This document shows, in pieces, positions 25,190 to 33,031 of a stretch of 33,272 bases of DNA. The notes under the pieces were generated by a model that was given only the letters and a program-made list of their open reading frames with translations, was not told the origin of the DNA and ran no database searches. Source of the DNA: Candidatus Methanoplasma glyptotermitis (GTDB lineage: Archaea; Thermoplasmatota; Thermoplasmata; Methanomassiliicoccales; Methanomethylophilaceae); contig JAIRYF010000017.1 in the NCBI GenBank assembly GCA_031267895.1, forward strand, positions 1-33,272, read 5' to 3'. A program made the translations under genes and the position numbers. Each line of letters opens with the position of its first letter. The first letter of the stretch is position 1.

Positions 25190-25372
25190 TTAATCTTGAC
25201 AGATCCATCGGCCGGTCCCCTATACAATAAAGTTTGATCCAGTTGTGAGACAGAAAAACAGGGAGAGGCAGGGAATATTCAGGTAATTTTTCATCAGTTG
25301 TCAGACGATTATGCTGTATGGAGGGATCTGTTCCGATGTCAGAGGCACTCGGACGGGCGGTTACTGGCATAT

Positions 25373-25798
25373 TTATGCGACGGGCACCTCTCTGTCACTG
25401 AGGATCCATGGACTGTCTCCGCTTATCAGTATTACGGGATGCGATTCTTCGACAATGGCATCCACACCGCTGTAAAGATATTCTCTGTCAAGCGACTCAG
25501 CCCAGTCAACATCAATCATCACCACATTTATGCCGTCCGCCAAATCAAACGTTTCCCGGACTGTCGCATTGGGTGCGAGTTCTTTCGAATTCTCATCATC
25601 TTTCACATTGGAAATGATCACCACCTTGCCATGGATGAACATAGATGCATTTTCGATCGCGTAGCTGTAAATATCATTCAGTGGGGGAGGGGGAGACTCA
25701 TCTCCATCTTCGCCATCGGACATTTCTGTTGCGGATATAAACAGTGTCACACCGAGCACGGCTAACGTTACTGTCGCCACTGTTATTTTGCCGTACAC
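25373..25798 (-). CDS. Small membrane-anchored exported protein, unknown function
   Basis: About 141 residues. An N-terminal hydrophobic helix (about 5-24) is followed by an acidic, proline-rich linker (SDGEDGDESPPPP) and an outside domain of about 100 residues. This domain ends in strands such as VVIISNVKDD and INVVMIDVDW. I do not recognise a family. The longest frame starts at 25834, but GTG at 25798, directly after GGAGGAG and five bases, has much the better ribosome-binding site and removes twelve residues that encode it. It lies between the metal-resistance genes and the RHH gene, with 219 bases to csoR, and seems to be its own unit. Confidence 0.7.
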   Translation of the reverse strand: MYGKITVATVTLAVLGVTLFISATEMSDGEDGDESPPPPLNDIYSYAIENASMFIHGKVVIISNVKDDENSKELAPNATVRETFDLADGINVVMIDVDWAESLDREYLYSGVDAIVEESHPVILISGDSPWILSDREVPVA

Positions 25799-26266
25799 TG
25801 AATCTCCTCCTATGCCTCCCATAGCGAAACACAATCAGCGTGCATCCAAATTGTGTAATACTGTATACAATTGAGTACGGCGGTTATCTCACGAAGTGTA
25901 AATGATTCATCGGGACATAGTTCTGTTTCGGTTACAGGGGACCGAACAGATCTGTCGACGGCACCCATAGCATCGTAGGCCCAGGAAGCAGATAGACGGA
26001 TGCGTATGCGGAATATGCGGTACCCTTGATCCAATACGGTCACTGATCATTCCCTATACTTCATCGTATGGCCTGCGAAGAAACCATTACTACTCAGAAT
26101 TCCGTCATCCATCTGCAATTTCCCGTAACGGAATCCCGGTGCGATTATTGTGTGTGACGACGCATTACAATATGCGTTACATTGTAGTACATTTTATATA
26201 CCAGATAGACCTATTATCTCTCATGGGTTTGCGGGAGATGGGACTCGCGCACTCTGAGATGATGAA
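25799..26266. other. Divergent intergenic region with the RHH promoter
   Basis: No gene I can support. The 77-codon minus-strand frame at 25810-26043 has no family features and no ribosome-binding site. The right end holds a dense set of repeats and a TATA box before the ribbon-helix-helix gene (26160-26200). The left end should hold the promoter of the small exported protein. Confidence 0.5.
26160..26200 (+). promoter_or_regulatory. Promoter and probable autoregulatory operator of the RHH-ftsZ-like operon
   Basis: ACGCAT-TACAAT-ATGCGT (26160-26177) is a perfect 18-base palindrome. Two TACATT direct repeats follow, exactly ten bases apart (26178-26183 and 26188-26193). TACAAT and ATTGTA (26166-26171, 26181-26186) also form an inverted pair. 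The TATA box TTTATATA (26193-26200) comes directly after. RHH proteins bind pairs of short repeats, so the RHH product of the first gene may regulate its own operon here. Confidence 0.55.
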
Positions 26267-26638
26267 ATGTCGGACAGCAACAAAGAAGTGACGATCTCGA
26301 TCAGGATGGGAACAGAAGACCTCCAGACAATGGAAGACTTCATGGCCGAGAATGAGATCGACAGCCGTTCACGTTTTGTCAGGGATGCAATATCCGGGTA
26401 CATAGCCTCGCAGAGGCACAATGCACCCGATGGTGCGGGACCGGCAAGCGGGTTCTTCGTCCGCTTCAGAGAGGTACAGATGGAAGCCCTCAGGTTGATG
26501 GTGGAAGATGGGATTGCCTTCAACGAAGAGGAATACATCAGAAAATGCGTGCTCGAAAAGCTTGTGAAACCGGAGTCCGAAACGGATTCGGCCGAACGCG
26601 CTTTCAAGGCGGCGCAGATGACCTCAAAGATGAAATGA
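26267..26638 (+). CDS. Ribbon-helix-helix DNA-binding protein upstream of an FtsZ-like gene
   Basis: A 123-residue transcription regulator. Residues 7-45 form the RHH fold: a beta strand (KEVTISIRM), then two helices, with the SRSRFVRDAISGYI core typical of the MetJ/Arc class. The C-terminal 75 residues are mostly helical and may sense or multimerise. It is nine bases from the FtsZ-like gene in the same direction. In haloarchaea the RHH protein CdrS lies next to ftsZ2 and controls cell division genes; the similar pairing here suggests a comparable role but the proteins are not alike enough to equate. The start follows GAGATGATGAA, a weak ribosome-binding site. Confidence 0.8.
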   Translation: MSDSNKEVTISIRMGTEDLQTMEDFMAENEIDSRSRFVRDAISGYIASQRHNAPDGAGPASGFFVRFREVQMEALRLMVEDGIAFNEEEYIRKCVLEKLVKPESETDSAERAFKAAQMTSKMK

Positions 26639-26647
26639 AGAGAAGGG

Positions 26648-27442
26648 ATGGAAAAATCATTCGGTGAAGCGATGGGAAGGTGCTTGAGCACCTCTTCGCC
26701 GGAAACAAACGCTTTAAAAAATGGGGATGCACAAATGGAAGCGAACACAAGAGAGACGGACACATCCGTTACGATCGAACCCCGGGTTGCGGTGGTCGGT
26801 CTCGGCGGAGCGGGATGCAATGTCGCAAGCGTTTTCTATAATGAGCTTGCACCAGTGGATGCCATCGCCATAAACACGGACAAAAAGGCCCTGGACGAAA
26901 CATCCGCAGACAAGAAAATATACATATGCAAAGCGGTCACGAAAGGCGAGGGCACCAGAGGCGATGCCAGACTTGGCAGCAGATGCGCCAAAGTTCATGA
27001 GGACGCGATAGAGAAGGCACTTGTCGGACACGACATTGTATTTCTGATCGCAGGACTCGGCGGAGGCACCGGGACGGGTGCGGCATCCGTGGTGGCGGAG
27101 ATATGCAACCGCAACGGAATACCTGTGTTCGCCGTTGCGATAAATCCGTTTTCCTTCGAGACCGGCAGGATACCCGTGGCCAGACACGGATTGAGAATGA
27201 TCAGGGCTGTATGCCCCAACACATTCACCGTGGAGAACGACAAGATCCTCGGACTCATGCCGGACGCGACAATAGATGAGGCAATGCGCGCGGTGAACCT
27301 GAGCATAACGAGTTTCGTCCGCAAAACCGCGGATGAATTTGCATCCAAGATCGAGAAGGAGATGTCTTCCGAGAAGCAGACATCCTCTGGAAGGATCGGG
27401 GACATGCCGGAAATCCAGGCCATGCCAAGAATTAAAACATGA
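26648..27442 (+). CDS. FtsZ-family GTPase-domain-only protein lacking the T7 loop
   Basis: A 264-residue tubulin/FtsZ homologue. The GTP-binding parts are clear: GLGGAG (51-56), the tubulin signature GGGTGTGA (138-145), NPFSFETGR and the ENDKI loop that contacts guanine. FtsZ is normally about 350-400 residues. Here the protein stops roughly 100 residues after the tubulin signature, just before the NxDxxD T7 loop that completes the hydrolysis site of the next subunit, and lacks the C-terminal domain. It may cap, nucleate or sense rather than polymerise. The tail EIQAMPRIKT recalls, loosely, an FtsZ end peptide. ATG 26648 has only a short GAAGGG upstream; ATG 26735 (MEANTRETD) follows GGGGATG and could be the real start. 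Confidence 0.85.
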   Translation: MEKSFGEAMGRCLSTSSPETNALKNGDAQMEANTRETDTSVTIEPRVAVVGLGGAGCNVASVFYNELAPVDAIAINTDKKALDETSADKKIYICKAVTKGEGTRGDARLGSRCAKVHEDAIEKALVGHDIVFLIAGLGGGTGTGAASVVAEICNRNGIPVFAVAINPFSFETGRIPVARHGLRMIRAVCPNTFTVENDKILGLMPDATIDEAMRAVNLSITSFVRKTADEFASKIEKEMSSEKQTSSGRIGDMPEIQAMPRIKT

Positions 27443-27454
27443 ATCTTAAAAAGA

Positions 27455-27470
27455 AGGGGGGACTCCCCCT
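27455..27470. terminator. Bidirectional terminator hairpin
   Basis: AGGGGG-GACT-CCCCCT forms a six-base-pair GC stem with a tetraloop. It lies 13 bases after the FtsZ-like stop and 22 before the end of convergent iorB, so it can serve both. A further C run (27471-27476) follows; no T tract is present. Confidence 0.5.
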
Positions 27471-27492
27471 CCCCCCGAGTTCTTCCTCCGGG

Positions 27493-28080
27493 TTATGACG
27501 CGATGTCATAACCCATCTCGAAGGCCTTCGAATTCAGGTCCTTCGATTTCTCCGGAACGACTTCCAGCATGACTTCTTTCAGGAGTTCTTTCTTCAGGGG
27601 GAAAGCTTTCACAGCTGCGGCGGCACCGATCATGACCGCATTCGCCGCAACCGCCTTTCCCGCAGATATCGCCGTTTTCGTGGCATCCAGTGTCATAAGG
27701 TTTTCTGTCAGCGATCTCACTGATTCGACCAACTCCTGTATGTCGGGATATTCTTCAAAACCGGCCGCTACCATCGATGGGTACACAGGATCCAGATTCA
27801 TAAGCACAAACGTATCCTTATTTCCGAGCTGGATGTTTCTGCATGTCTCGACGGGTTCGAATCCAATTATGAGGTCAGCCCCTCCTGCGGATTCGAGAGG
27901 ACTTATGATATCATCACCGAAACGGAGCGTGGATATTACGCTTCCTCCCCTCTGTGCCATGCCGTGAACCTCACTCATCGCCACTTTGTATCCGGATCTC
28001 ATCGCGGCTGTGCCGAGCACCATGGATGCAAGCAACACCCCCTGGCCTCCGACGCCGACGATCTGCACAGTGTATTTCAC
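27493..28080 (-). CDS. iorB: Indolepyruvate:ferredoxin oxidoreductase, beta (gamma-like) subunit
   Basis: A 195-residue subunit of the ferredoxin-linked enzyme that oxidises aryl pyruvates to aryl-acyl-CoA. Signatures of the 2-oxoacid:acceptor oxidoreductase gamma domain are IVGVGGQGVLLASMVLGTAA (about 7-26), SEVHGMAQRGGSV (36-48), and the A-N-A stretch AANAVMIGAAAA. Length is normal. The start is GTG at 28080; it overlaps the iorA stop (GTGA), so both are made from one mRNA. Direction of the reaction in vivo (amino acid breakdown or synthesis) is not known; in methanogens the enzyme is often used to make aromatic amino acids. Confidence 0.92.
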   Translation of the reverse strand: MKYTVQIVGVGGQGVLLASMVLGTAAMRSGYKVAMSEVHGMAQRGGSVISTLRFGDDIISPLESAGGADLIIGFEPVETCRNIQLGNKDTFVLMNLDPVYPSMVAAGFEEYPDIQELVESVRSLTENLMTLDATKTAISAGKAVAANAVMIGAAAAVKAFPLKKELLKEVMLEVVPEKSKDLNSKAFEMGYDIAS

Positions 28081-29888
28081 TCTTTCACCTCTATCGCATT
28101 TTTAGGACAGACATTGGCACACATGCCGCACCCTATGCATTGGGTCGGGTCAGTTGCCACTGTGTCTCCTTTTTTAACAAGGGCAGGACATGCTATCGTT
28201 TTCACGCATCTATGGCAGCGGATGCATTTGTCTTGGTTGACTGTGCATTCCCTGATCTTCAGTACCTTCCTCTTTTTCAGTTCCAGGGGACACGGACACT
28301 TAGATATTATCACAGAAACACCGTCGAAATCCAAAGCATCCTTCATTGTATTCTCGGTTTCTCGGACATCGTATGGATTGACAGTCCTTACAAACTTTAT
28401 TCCGACTCCTTTCACCATCGTCTCTATGTCTATCGGTTCGGTGCTGATGTTTCCGAAATCCCTTCCTGTCCCGGGGTTAGGCTGGTGTCCGGTCATCGCG
28501 GTTGTCCTGTTATCGAGGATAACCATCGTTATTTTGTGGCTGTTGAACAGTGCGGATGTCAGCGGTCCGACGCCGGAATGGAAGAAAGTGGAGTCGCCGA
28601 TGAACGCGATAGCTTTCTGATCCGTTGCTTCGTCGAATCCGCCAGCCGCTCCTGCGCCGCCTCCCATGCATATTATAAAGTCAGCGGTACCGAAAGGAGG
28701 CTGGATCCCCAGCGTGTAGCAGCCTATGTCGGAACAGTAAATGATATCTCTTTTGCCTGCCGCTTTCTTTGCAGCCGCGAACATCCCTCTGTGAGGGCAG
28801 CCGGCGCACAGCGTCGCCGGACGGCCGGGAAGCTTAGCTGCCACAGAAGGGAGCGGTTCGGGCATGTCTCTGACAGTCAGCAGGCTGTTCAGTCTCCTCA
28901 TCGTATCCGGTGAGTATTCCCACTCTCTCGGAAGGTGTCCGGATCTCTTCCCGTACACGGGGACGGTCAGACCGTTCTGGGCGCATATGCGGAGAACTTG
29001 GTCCTCCAAAAAAGGTTCGAGTTCTTCCGCGATTATGACGTATCTCTTATCTTTCAGGAAATCTGCGATCTTCTTTTCCGGCAGAGGATTCGTGAAACCC
29101 AGCTTCAGTATCGATGCGCCCGATGTGTATTCTTTGATGTAGGTGTAACTGACACCGGAGGTTATCACGCCGATGTCCCCTCCGCCTTCGACATAGTTGA
29201 GGGGAGAAGTCTCGGACAGTTCCTGTGCCTCTCTGTTCAGTTCAAGCAGTCTTACTCTGTTCTGTTTGGCGTAGGCGGGTATGTTTACGAATCTCTTGTC
29301 GTCTTTGCGGAAATGTCCTTTTGCAGGTGTATCTGTTATCGGTCCGTACTCGACTATAGATCTTGCATGGTTCACCCTCGTGGTTGTCCTGTATATGAGC
29401 GGCAGACCCAGTTTCTCGGATACCCAATATGCGTACTTTATCATGTCCTTAGCTTCGGCCGGAGTGGACGGTTCGATCATCGGAAGCAGGGAAAGCGTCG
29501 AAAAGTAACGGTTGTCCTGCTCGTTCTGAGAACTGTGCACGGAAGGGTCATCCGCGGTGAGGACAAGCATTCCTCCGATCACTCCGGAGTATGCGAGTGT
29601 CATGAGCGGATCGGCGGCGACGTTCAGACCCACGTGTTTCATGAAAGCGAACGATCTTACACCCGCCGCTGCCGCTGCCGCGGACACCTCCACGGCTATC
29701 TTCTCGTTGGATGAGAACTCGAAATACATTCCGATCTCACCGGACAATTCTTCCAGGAGATTGCCGATCTCGGATGAAGGGGTCCCAGGATAAGTGGACG
29801 CGAACTTCACTCCCGCCTCGATCAGACCCCTGACTATCGCCTCATTTCCGAGCAGCAGGCCTCTGCCGTCCTCTTCAAGAATGTTCAT
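28077..29888 (-). CDS. iorA: Indolepyruvate:ferredoxin oxidoreductase, alpha subunit
   Basis: A 603-residue subunit that binds thiamine diphosphate and Fe-S clusters. The N-terminal pyrimidine-binding domain has the TYPGTPSSEIGNLL segment. The TPP/Mg motif is GDSTFFHSGV...DN (GDS at about 430, DN about 25 later), and CPHRGMF precedes it. Two ferredoxin-type clusters lie at the C-terminus: CIRCHRC...C and CIGCGMCANVCP. The first cluster lacks the usual C-P end but keeps four cysteines (IACPAL). The start has a GAGGTG ribosome-binding site (29897-29902, minus) and a TTAAGTAT TATA element (29926-29933). Length is typical of IorA. Confidence 0.95.
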   Translation of the reverse strand: MNILEEDGRGLLLGNEAIVRGLIEAGVKFASTYPGTPSSEIGNLLEELSGEIGMYFEFSSNEKIAVEVSAAAAAAGVRSFAFMKHVGLNVAADPLMTLAYSGVIGGMLVLTADDPSVHSSQNEQDNRYFSTLSLLPMIEPSTPAEAKDMIKYAYWVSEKLGLPLIYRTTTRVNHARSIVEYGPITDTPAKGHFRKDDKRFVNIPAYAKQNRVRLLELNREAQELSETSPLNYVEGGGDIGVITSGVSYTYIKEYTSGASILKLGFTNPLPEKKIADFLKDKRYVIIAEELEPFLEDQVLRICAQNGLTVPVYGKRSGHLPREWEYSPDTMRRLNSLLTVRDMPEPLPSVAAKLPGRPATLCAGCPHRGMFAAAKKAAGKRDIIYCSDIGCYTLGIQPPFGTADFIICMGGGAGAAGGFDEATDQKAIAFIGDSTFFHSGVGPLTSALFNSHKITMVILDNRTTAMTGHQPNPGTGRDFGNISTEPIDIETMVKGVGIKFVRTVNPYDVRETENTMKDALDFDGVSVIISKCPCPLELKKRKVLKIRECTVNQDKCIRCHRCVKTIACPALVKKGDTVATDPTQCIGCGMCANVCPKNAIEVKE

Positions 29889-30418
29889 ATTTGGGACACC
29901 TCATTCTTCTCGGTATATCTGTATCATACTTAATTGGATTTCGTCGTATGCACAGCGGCAGATTCGGATCCATATTCTGAGTTTCCGGTGTTCGTGTACA
30001 AGACTATTCAGTCGGCGATGACGGCACAATACATATGGAACGATAGCCGCAATGACGTCTGTCTGATTGTTCGGAAGGAACGGCATGAAATGTGATGAAG
30101 TCCCCGTACGATGAAGAGACCAAGTGCAGAAAGTGTTTCGCACGTACCGGAATGATCTCGGAGGCTCCCGTTACCGGATGCAGGATCCAGACAGAGCGAA
30201 AGACTGCCTTTTCATCAAGTCTGCGGTATGATTGCAAGGGTACGCATTCAGAACACGATGTACATCTTCGATCGGATTCCAGACAGCAGTTTGGGATCCG
30301 CTTCTTCCGATAATATTCTTCCGACACCCCACACAACGATTCGAAAACATCAACTCAAGATGGTTGCAGTTAATCACCGACCGTCAAACGCGGGGTGTAA
30401 ATCTCAAACATACCAGCG

Positions 30419-30447
30419 AAAGGCCGGTGTTCGAACGTAAGGCCTTT
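30419..30447. other. Inverted repeat AAAGGCC / GGCCTTT
   Basis: A seven-base perfect inverted repeat (30419-30425 and 30441-30447) with a 15-base centre that itself contains GTTCGAAC. It lies 40 bases before the cassette promoter. It could be a terminator, an operator or a recombination site; no T tract follows on the plus strand. The GTTCGAA inside is not part of a tRNA. Confidence 0.4.
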
Positions 30448-30486
30448 GGCTTGAACACACAGGAATAATGTTACATGCAGTGAGAT

Positions 30487-30494
30487 TATATTTA
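30487..30494 (+). promoter_or_regulatory. TATA box of the cyclase-like cassette
   Basis: TATATTTA lies about 18-25 bases before the ATG at 30512. Initiation would then fall at or next to the ATG, fitting a leaderless first gene. There is no Shine-Dalgarno sequence before it. Confidence 0.5.
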
Positions 30495-30511
30495 TCTGAC
30501 GCGCATCCGTA

Positions 30512-31315
30512 ATGAATGGCATGAGTGCAAATCCGGCACTGACTTTGACGAAAAAATGTATGGTCGCCTTTATTGACATATTGGGGTCCAAATCAATTCT
30601 CTGCTCTGACGATAAAAAAGGAGTCGAAGAATATGTGAGAGGTATACGCGGTTTTAACGATATGATATACGATGAATTTCCTTCATTTCACATTCGAACT
30701 TTCTCTGACAATATTTTGATTTATACGGATGACTGCTCAGAATCCAGCATAATGGCAATGATAAATTCAGTGGCACATCTGCAATATGAGGTATTGTGTC
30801 AATTCAAACTGCTCATGCGCGGGGGAATAGTGATTGACGATCTCCATTGGATAGATGACGATGAAGATTTTATCACAGGCAGATCAATAGTGAGGGCACA
30901 TAGGATAGAGGAGTCAAAGGCCAAAAATCCAAGGATAATGATGAGTAAGAAGGATTTCTCAGACATGCGGTTTTATATGGCCCCCTGTGAGTACGGAGAT
31001 TGTGTTGCCAAGGATAAAGACGGGTTCCTGTTTGTAAATTATCTTCAGACAACAATGAATGAGGGGTTTCCCAATGAGGAACTGATTGAAAAACATGCCC
31101 GAGCTATAATATCACACACAAAAGCCGATACAGAAAAACGAGGAGAGAATAAGGAAAAACGAGAGCGAATAATGATGAAAGATGTGTGGACATTGGAATA
31201 CCATAACGGTTTCTGCAGTGCAAATGATATTCCATTGGAAATAAGCTATGATCTAGATGGCGGGGAAAATATAATTATGTTTGCTGAAGATGTATCAGCT
31301 GACAAAAAGGGGTGA
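30512..31315 (+). CDS. Class III nucleotide-cyclase-like protein, first gene of an accessory cassette
   Basis: A 267-residue soluble protein. The pattern MVAFIDILGSKSIL (D22), RTFSDNILIY (D66), LMRGGIVIDD (about 102-110) and ITGRSIVRAHRIEESKAKNPRIMMS (about 121-145) follows the order of class III adenylate/guanylate cyclases: first metal Asp, second metal Asp, RxG loop, and the GxxVxxAxRxE segment. D22 and D66 are 44 residues apart, as are the two catalytic Asp of mammalian adenylyl cyclase. The C-terminal 100 residues are charged and unknown. Many uncharacterised prokaryotic proteins share this FIDILG-type fold, and some relatives make cyclic nucleotides in defence (Pycsar). Activity here is not shown. 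Codon use and base content look more A+T-rich than the genes to the left. It overlaps the next gene region at its stop. Confidence 0.7.
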   Translation: MNGMSANPALTLTKKCMVAFIDILGSKSILCSDDKKGVEEYVRGIRGFNDMIYDEFPSFHIRTFSDNILIYTDDCSESSIMAMINSVAHLQYEVLCQFKLLMRGGIVIDDLHWIDDDEDFITGRSIVRAHRIEESKAKNPRIMMSKKDFSDMRFYMAPCEYGDCVAKDKDGFLFVNYLQTTMNEGFPNEELIEKHARAIISHTKADTEKRGENKEKRERIMMKDVWTLEYHNGFCSANDIPLEISYDLDGGENIIMFAEDVSADKKG

Positions 31316-31320
31316 GTATG

Positions 31321-31884
31321 ATGGCATATACCGAGGACGATATGTTGAAATTTGACAGAGAGGACTTATCTCCCGCCGATTTGCTTGTATTATTTATTTC
31401 GGGCAACTCCCCGGCACTGAGAACGCGCATACAAAAGATATCCTTTTTGTATGATGAAATATACAATAAAGAGAGGAAAGAGGCAGACCATCATGCATAC
31501 TTTTTCGGCGGCTACTCTGATGATATCGAAGAATCCATGGAAAACTTGGTTGATATGGGTGTACTGGACGAAGGGCGCGATGGTTATGTCCTGACAGAAT
31601 ACGGCAAAGCACTGACGGAGTCTCTGATGGATCAAAAAGATCAGCGCGAAAAAAAGGAGCGGATAGATCGCATCAAAAACGCGCTGTCGAATGTGGCGGA
31701 TCGCAGAGTGGTCGGACTCACATACAGATTCTATGAGGAGACCGCCTCAAATTCAGCCATCAGGTCTTCGGTGGAGAGAATGAATCTTTCGTCAAAAATA
31801 GACGGAAAATTCCTTCTTGACGTAGACAAGGAGGAGTTCGAAAACTATTTGCGCACGGGGAAACCGATTAACATGACTTCATGA
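31321..31884 (+). CDS. Winged-helix-like protein of the cassette, unknown function
   Basis: About 187 residues, soluble. The N-terminal half resembles a winged-helix domain: helices ADLLVLFISG and RTRIQKISFLYDEIYN, then YFFGGYSDDIEESMENLVDMGVLDEGRDGYVLTEYGKAL (about 62-100), the common Y-x-FGxYS...L...G-L...Y-LT-x-G arrangement of uncharacterised archaeal winged-helix proteins. The rest is a charged helical region, possibly coiled coil (about 105-130), and a short C-terminal domain. I do not recognise a named family with confidence; distant similarity to DUF4065/Panacea-like antitoxins is only a guess. GTG 31312, ATG 31318 and ATG 31321 are all possible; GGTGAG is best placed for 31321. It follows the cyclase-like gene directly, so the two are co-transcribed. 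Confidence 0.65.
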   Translation: MAYTEDDMLKFDREDLSPADLLVLFISGNSPALRTRIQKISFLYDEIYNKERKEADHHAYFFGGYSDDIEESMENLVDMGVLDEGRDGYVLTEYGKALTESLMDQKDQREKKERIDRIKNALSNVADRRVVGLTYRFYEETASNSAIRSSVERMNLSSKIDGKFLLDVDKEEFENYLRTGKPINMTS

Positions 31885-31894
31885 GGGTGATGAT

Positions 31895-33031
31895 CTGGCC
31901 AAAAAATACACAATCAGCAATCCGATATCCGATGAAGATCCGACGGGTGCGTCTCTGATGAAAAACGTAACTATGCGGGCAGGATCGTCAAAAAAATCAA
32001 ACTGCATCTCAAAATGCGTTGAACGGACCACAGACGTCAGAACTATCAATAGTCTGACCTCCCCTCCTATGAATGAGTGCTATATCGATCTGACACTGGA
32101 TAAACTGAGAGTGCTTGACAGTGACAGAACGGCACAAGAAAAATATATAATGTCCAGATCAAAATTTTTGGACAGAGGTTTGATCAATGTTCTTATAATT
32201 AAGTTAAGAATTGAGTCCGGCCAGGGACTGGAGAAGGAAGATTATGATTATATCAACTCACTGCTGCAGTGGGAGCGCAACGATATCTATGCAATGCCTA
32301 TACTTGAGTTCGGAAAAGGTTTTGACAGTACGGCAAGAGTAAATCACTATGATGATTTTGTGACCGAGATGCTTGGGCAAAAACCATCGTGGTTCAAGGA
32401 TGATGTCAATGTTGGGATGTCTGTTCCGTCATTCTATCCAAGACGCCCAATCAATAATCTATTCAGATTATATGGCGATGAACATCCGACATTCGTCGCG
32501 GTGGATTTTAACAATTCTCGAATGGACAAACCGGACGGCATAGTATCCACAATACTGAGCCACTTCCTCAAAGAGAAGGAAGACAACACCTTCATGTACG
32601 GCGTGAATGTAAAGCCATACAAGAAAGGAGCTGAAATATCGTCAGCGTGGGATGTCTACACTATACATGGTGCATTTAATGCAATAGGTCCCACCCATTC
32701 AAAACCACATTCGATTGTTGTGTCCGGCGATTGGAGTTCCATGGGACGCATCTTCGATTCGGATAATCTGACATACTTAAAAATGGACGGTGCACACAGA
32801 GACTCGTTTATTTATTGGATTTCGGACTCTTACGGAATCGAGCTGCATCCGGAATTCGGAAAGAACGATAAAAGTTTATATTCGTACCTCAAACGCTATA
32901 ATTTCGAGATGATCAACCGGAAATTAAGTGAAATCTCAAAAGCGATTAACGACGGAGATGAGGGATACTTAAAAGATGTCAAATCGCAAATGCCAGAGGA
33001 AATGAAGAATAAAAAGATCATTGTTCGCTGA
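31895..33031 (+). CDS. Unknown protein, third gene of the cassette, probable CTG start
   Basis: About 378 residues if it starts at CTG 31895. No recognised family. It has no signal peptide or membrane helix. Middle-region strands such as TFVAVDFNN, MYGVNVKP and SIVVSGDW, with intervening helices, suggest an alpha/beta fold. The first ATG in frame is 31958, but the preceding 21 codons are open and read LAKKYTISNPISDEDPTGAS, which looks coding, and GGTGAT (31886-31891) lies exactly three bases before the CTG, the same spacing seen for ubiX. No ATG, GTG or TTG lies in frame after the TGA at 31874. It begins ten bases after the winged-helix gene stop. If the CTG is not used, the protein starts at 31958 with 357 residues. 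Confidence 0.65.
   Translation: MAKKYTISNPISDEDPTGASLMKNVTMRAGSSKKSNCISKCVERTTDVRTINSLTSPPMNECYIDLTLDKLRVLDSDRTAQEKYIMSRSKFLDRGLINVLIIKLRIESGQGLEKEDYDYINSLLQWERNDIYAMPILEFGKGFDSTARVNHYDDFVTEMLGQKPSWFKDDVNVGMSVPSFYPRRPINNLFRLYGDEHPTFVAVDFNNSRMDKPDGIVSTILSHFLKEKEDNTFMYGVNVKPYKKGAEISSAWDVYTIHGAFNAIGPTHSKPHSIVVSGDWSSMGRIFDSDNLTYLKMDGAHRDSFIYWISDSYGIELHPEFGKNDKSLYSYLKRYNFEMINRKLSEISKAINDGDEGYLKDVKSQMPEEMKNKKIIVR

Larger units (their letters stand above)
29889..30511. other. Intergenic region between iorA and the cassette
   Basis: No supported gene in 623 bases. Several short open frames (up to 110 codons, minus strand 30004-30336) lack any signature and overlap one another in most frames. It holds the iorA promoter at the left, the hairpin at 30419-30447 and the TATA box of the cyclase-like gene at the right. 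It may be decayed or mobile DNA, but nothing proves it. Confidence 0.5.

Noticed and set aside
25810-26043. 77-codon minus-strand frame between the exported protein and the RHH gene
   Set aside because: No family features or ribosome-binding site. It overlaps the leader of the small exported protein.
27954-28913. 319-codon plus-strand open frame
   Set aside because: It is the antisense of iorA/iorB, whose minus-strand products match a known family over their full length.
30004-30336. 110-codon minus-strand open frame with several cysteines
   Set aside because: The cysteines do not form a recognisable metal motif, there is no ribosome-binding site, and other frames over the same bases are equally open.
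30419-30447. tRNA T-arm because of GTTCGAA
   Set aside because: The flanking bases do not form an acceptor or anticodon stem, and no CCA-end or D-arm pattern fits.
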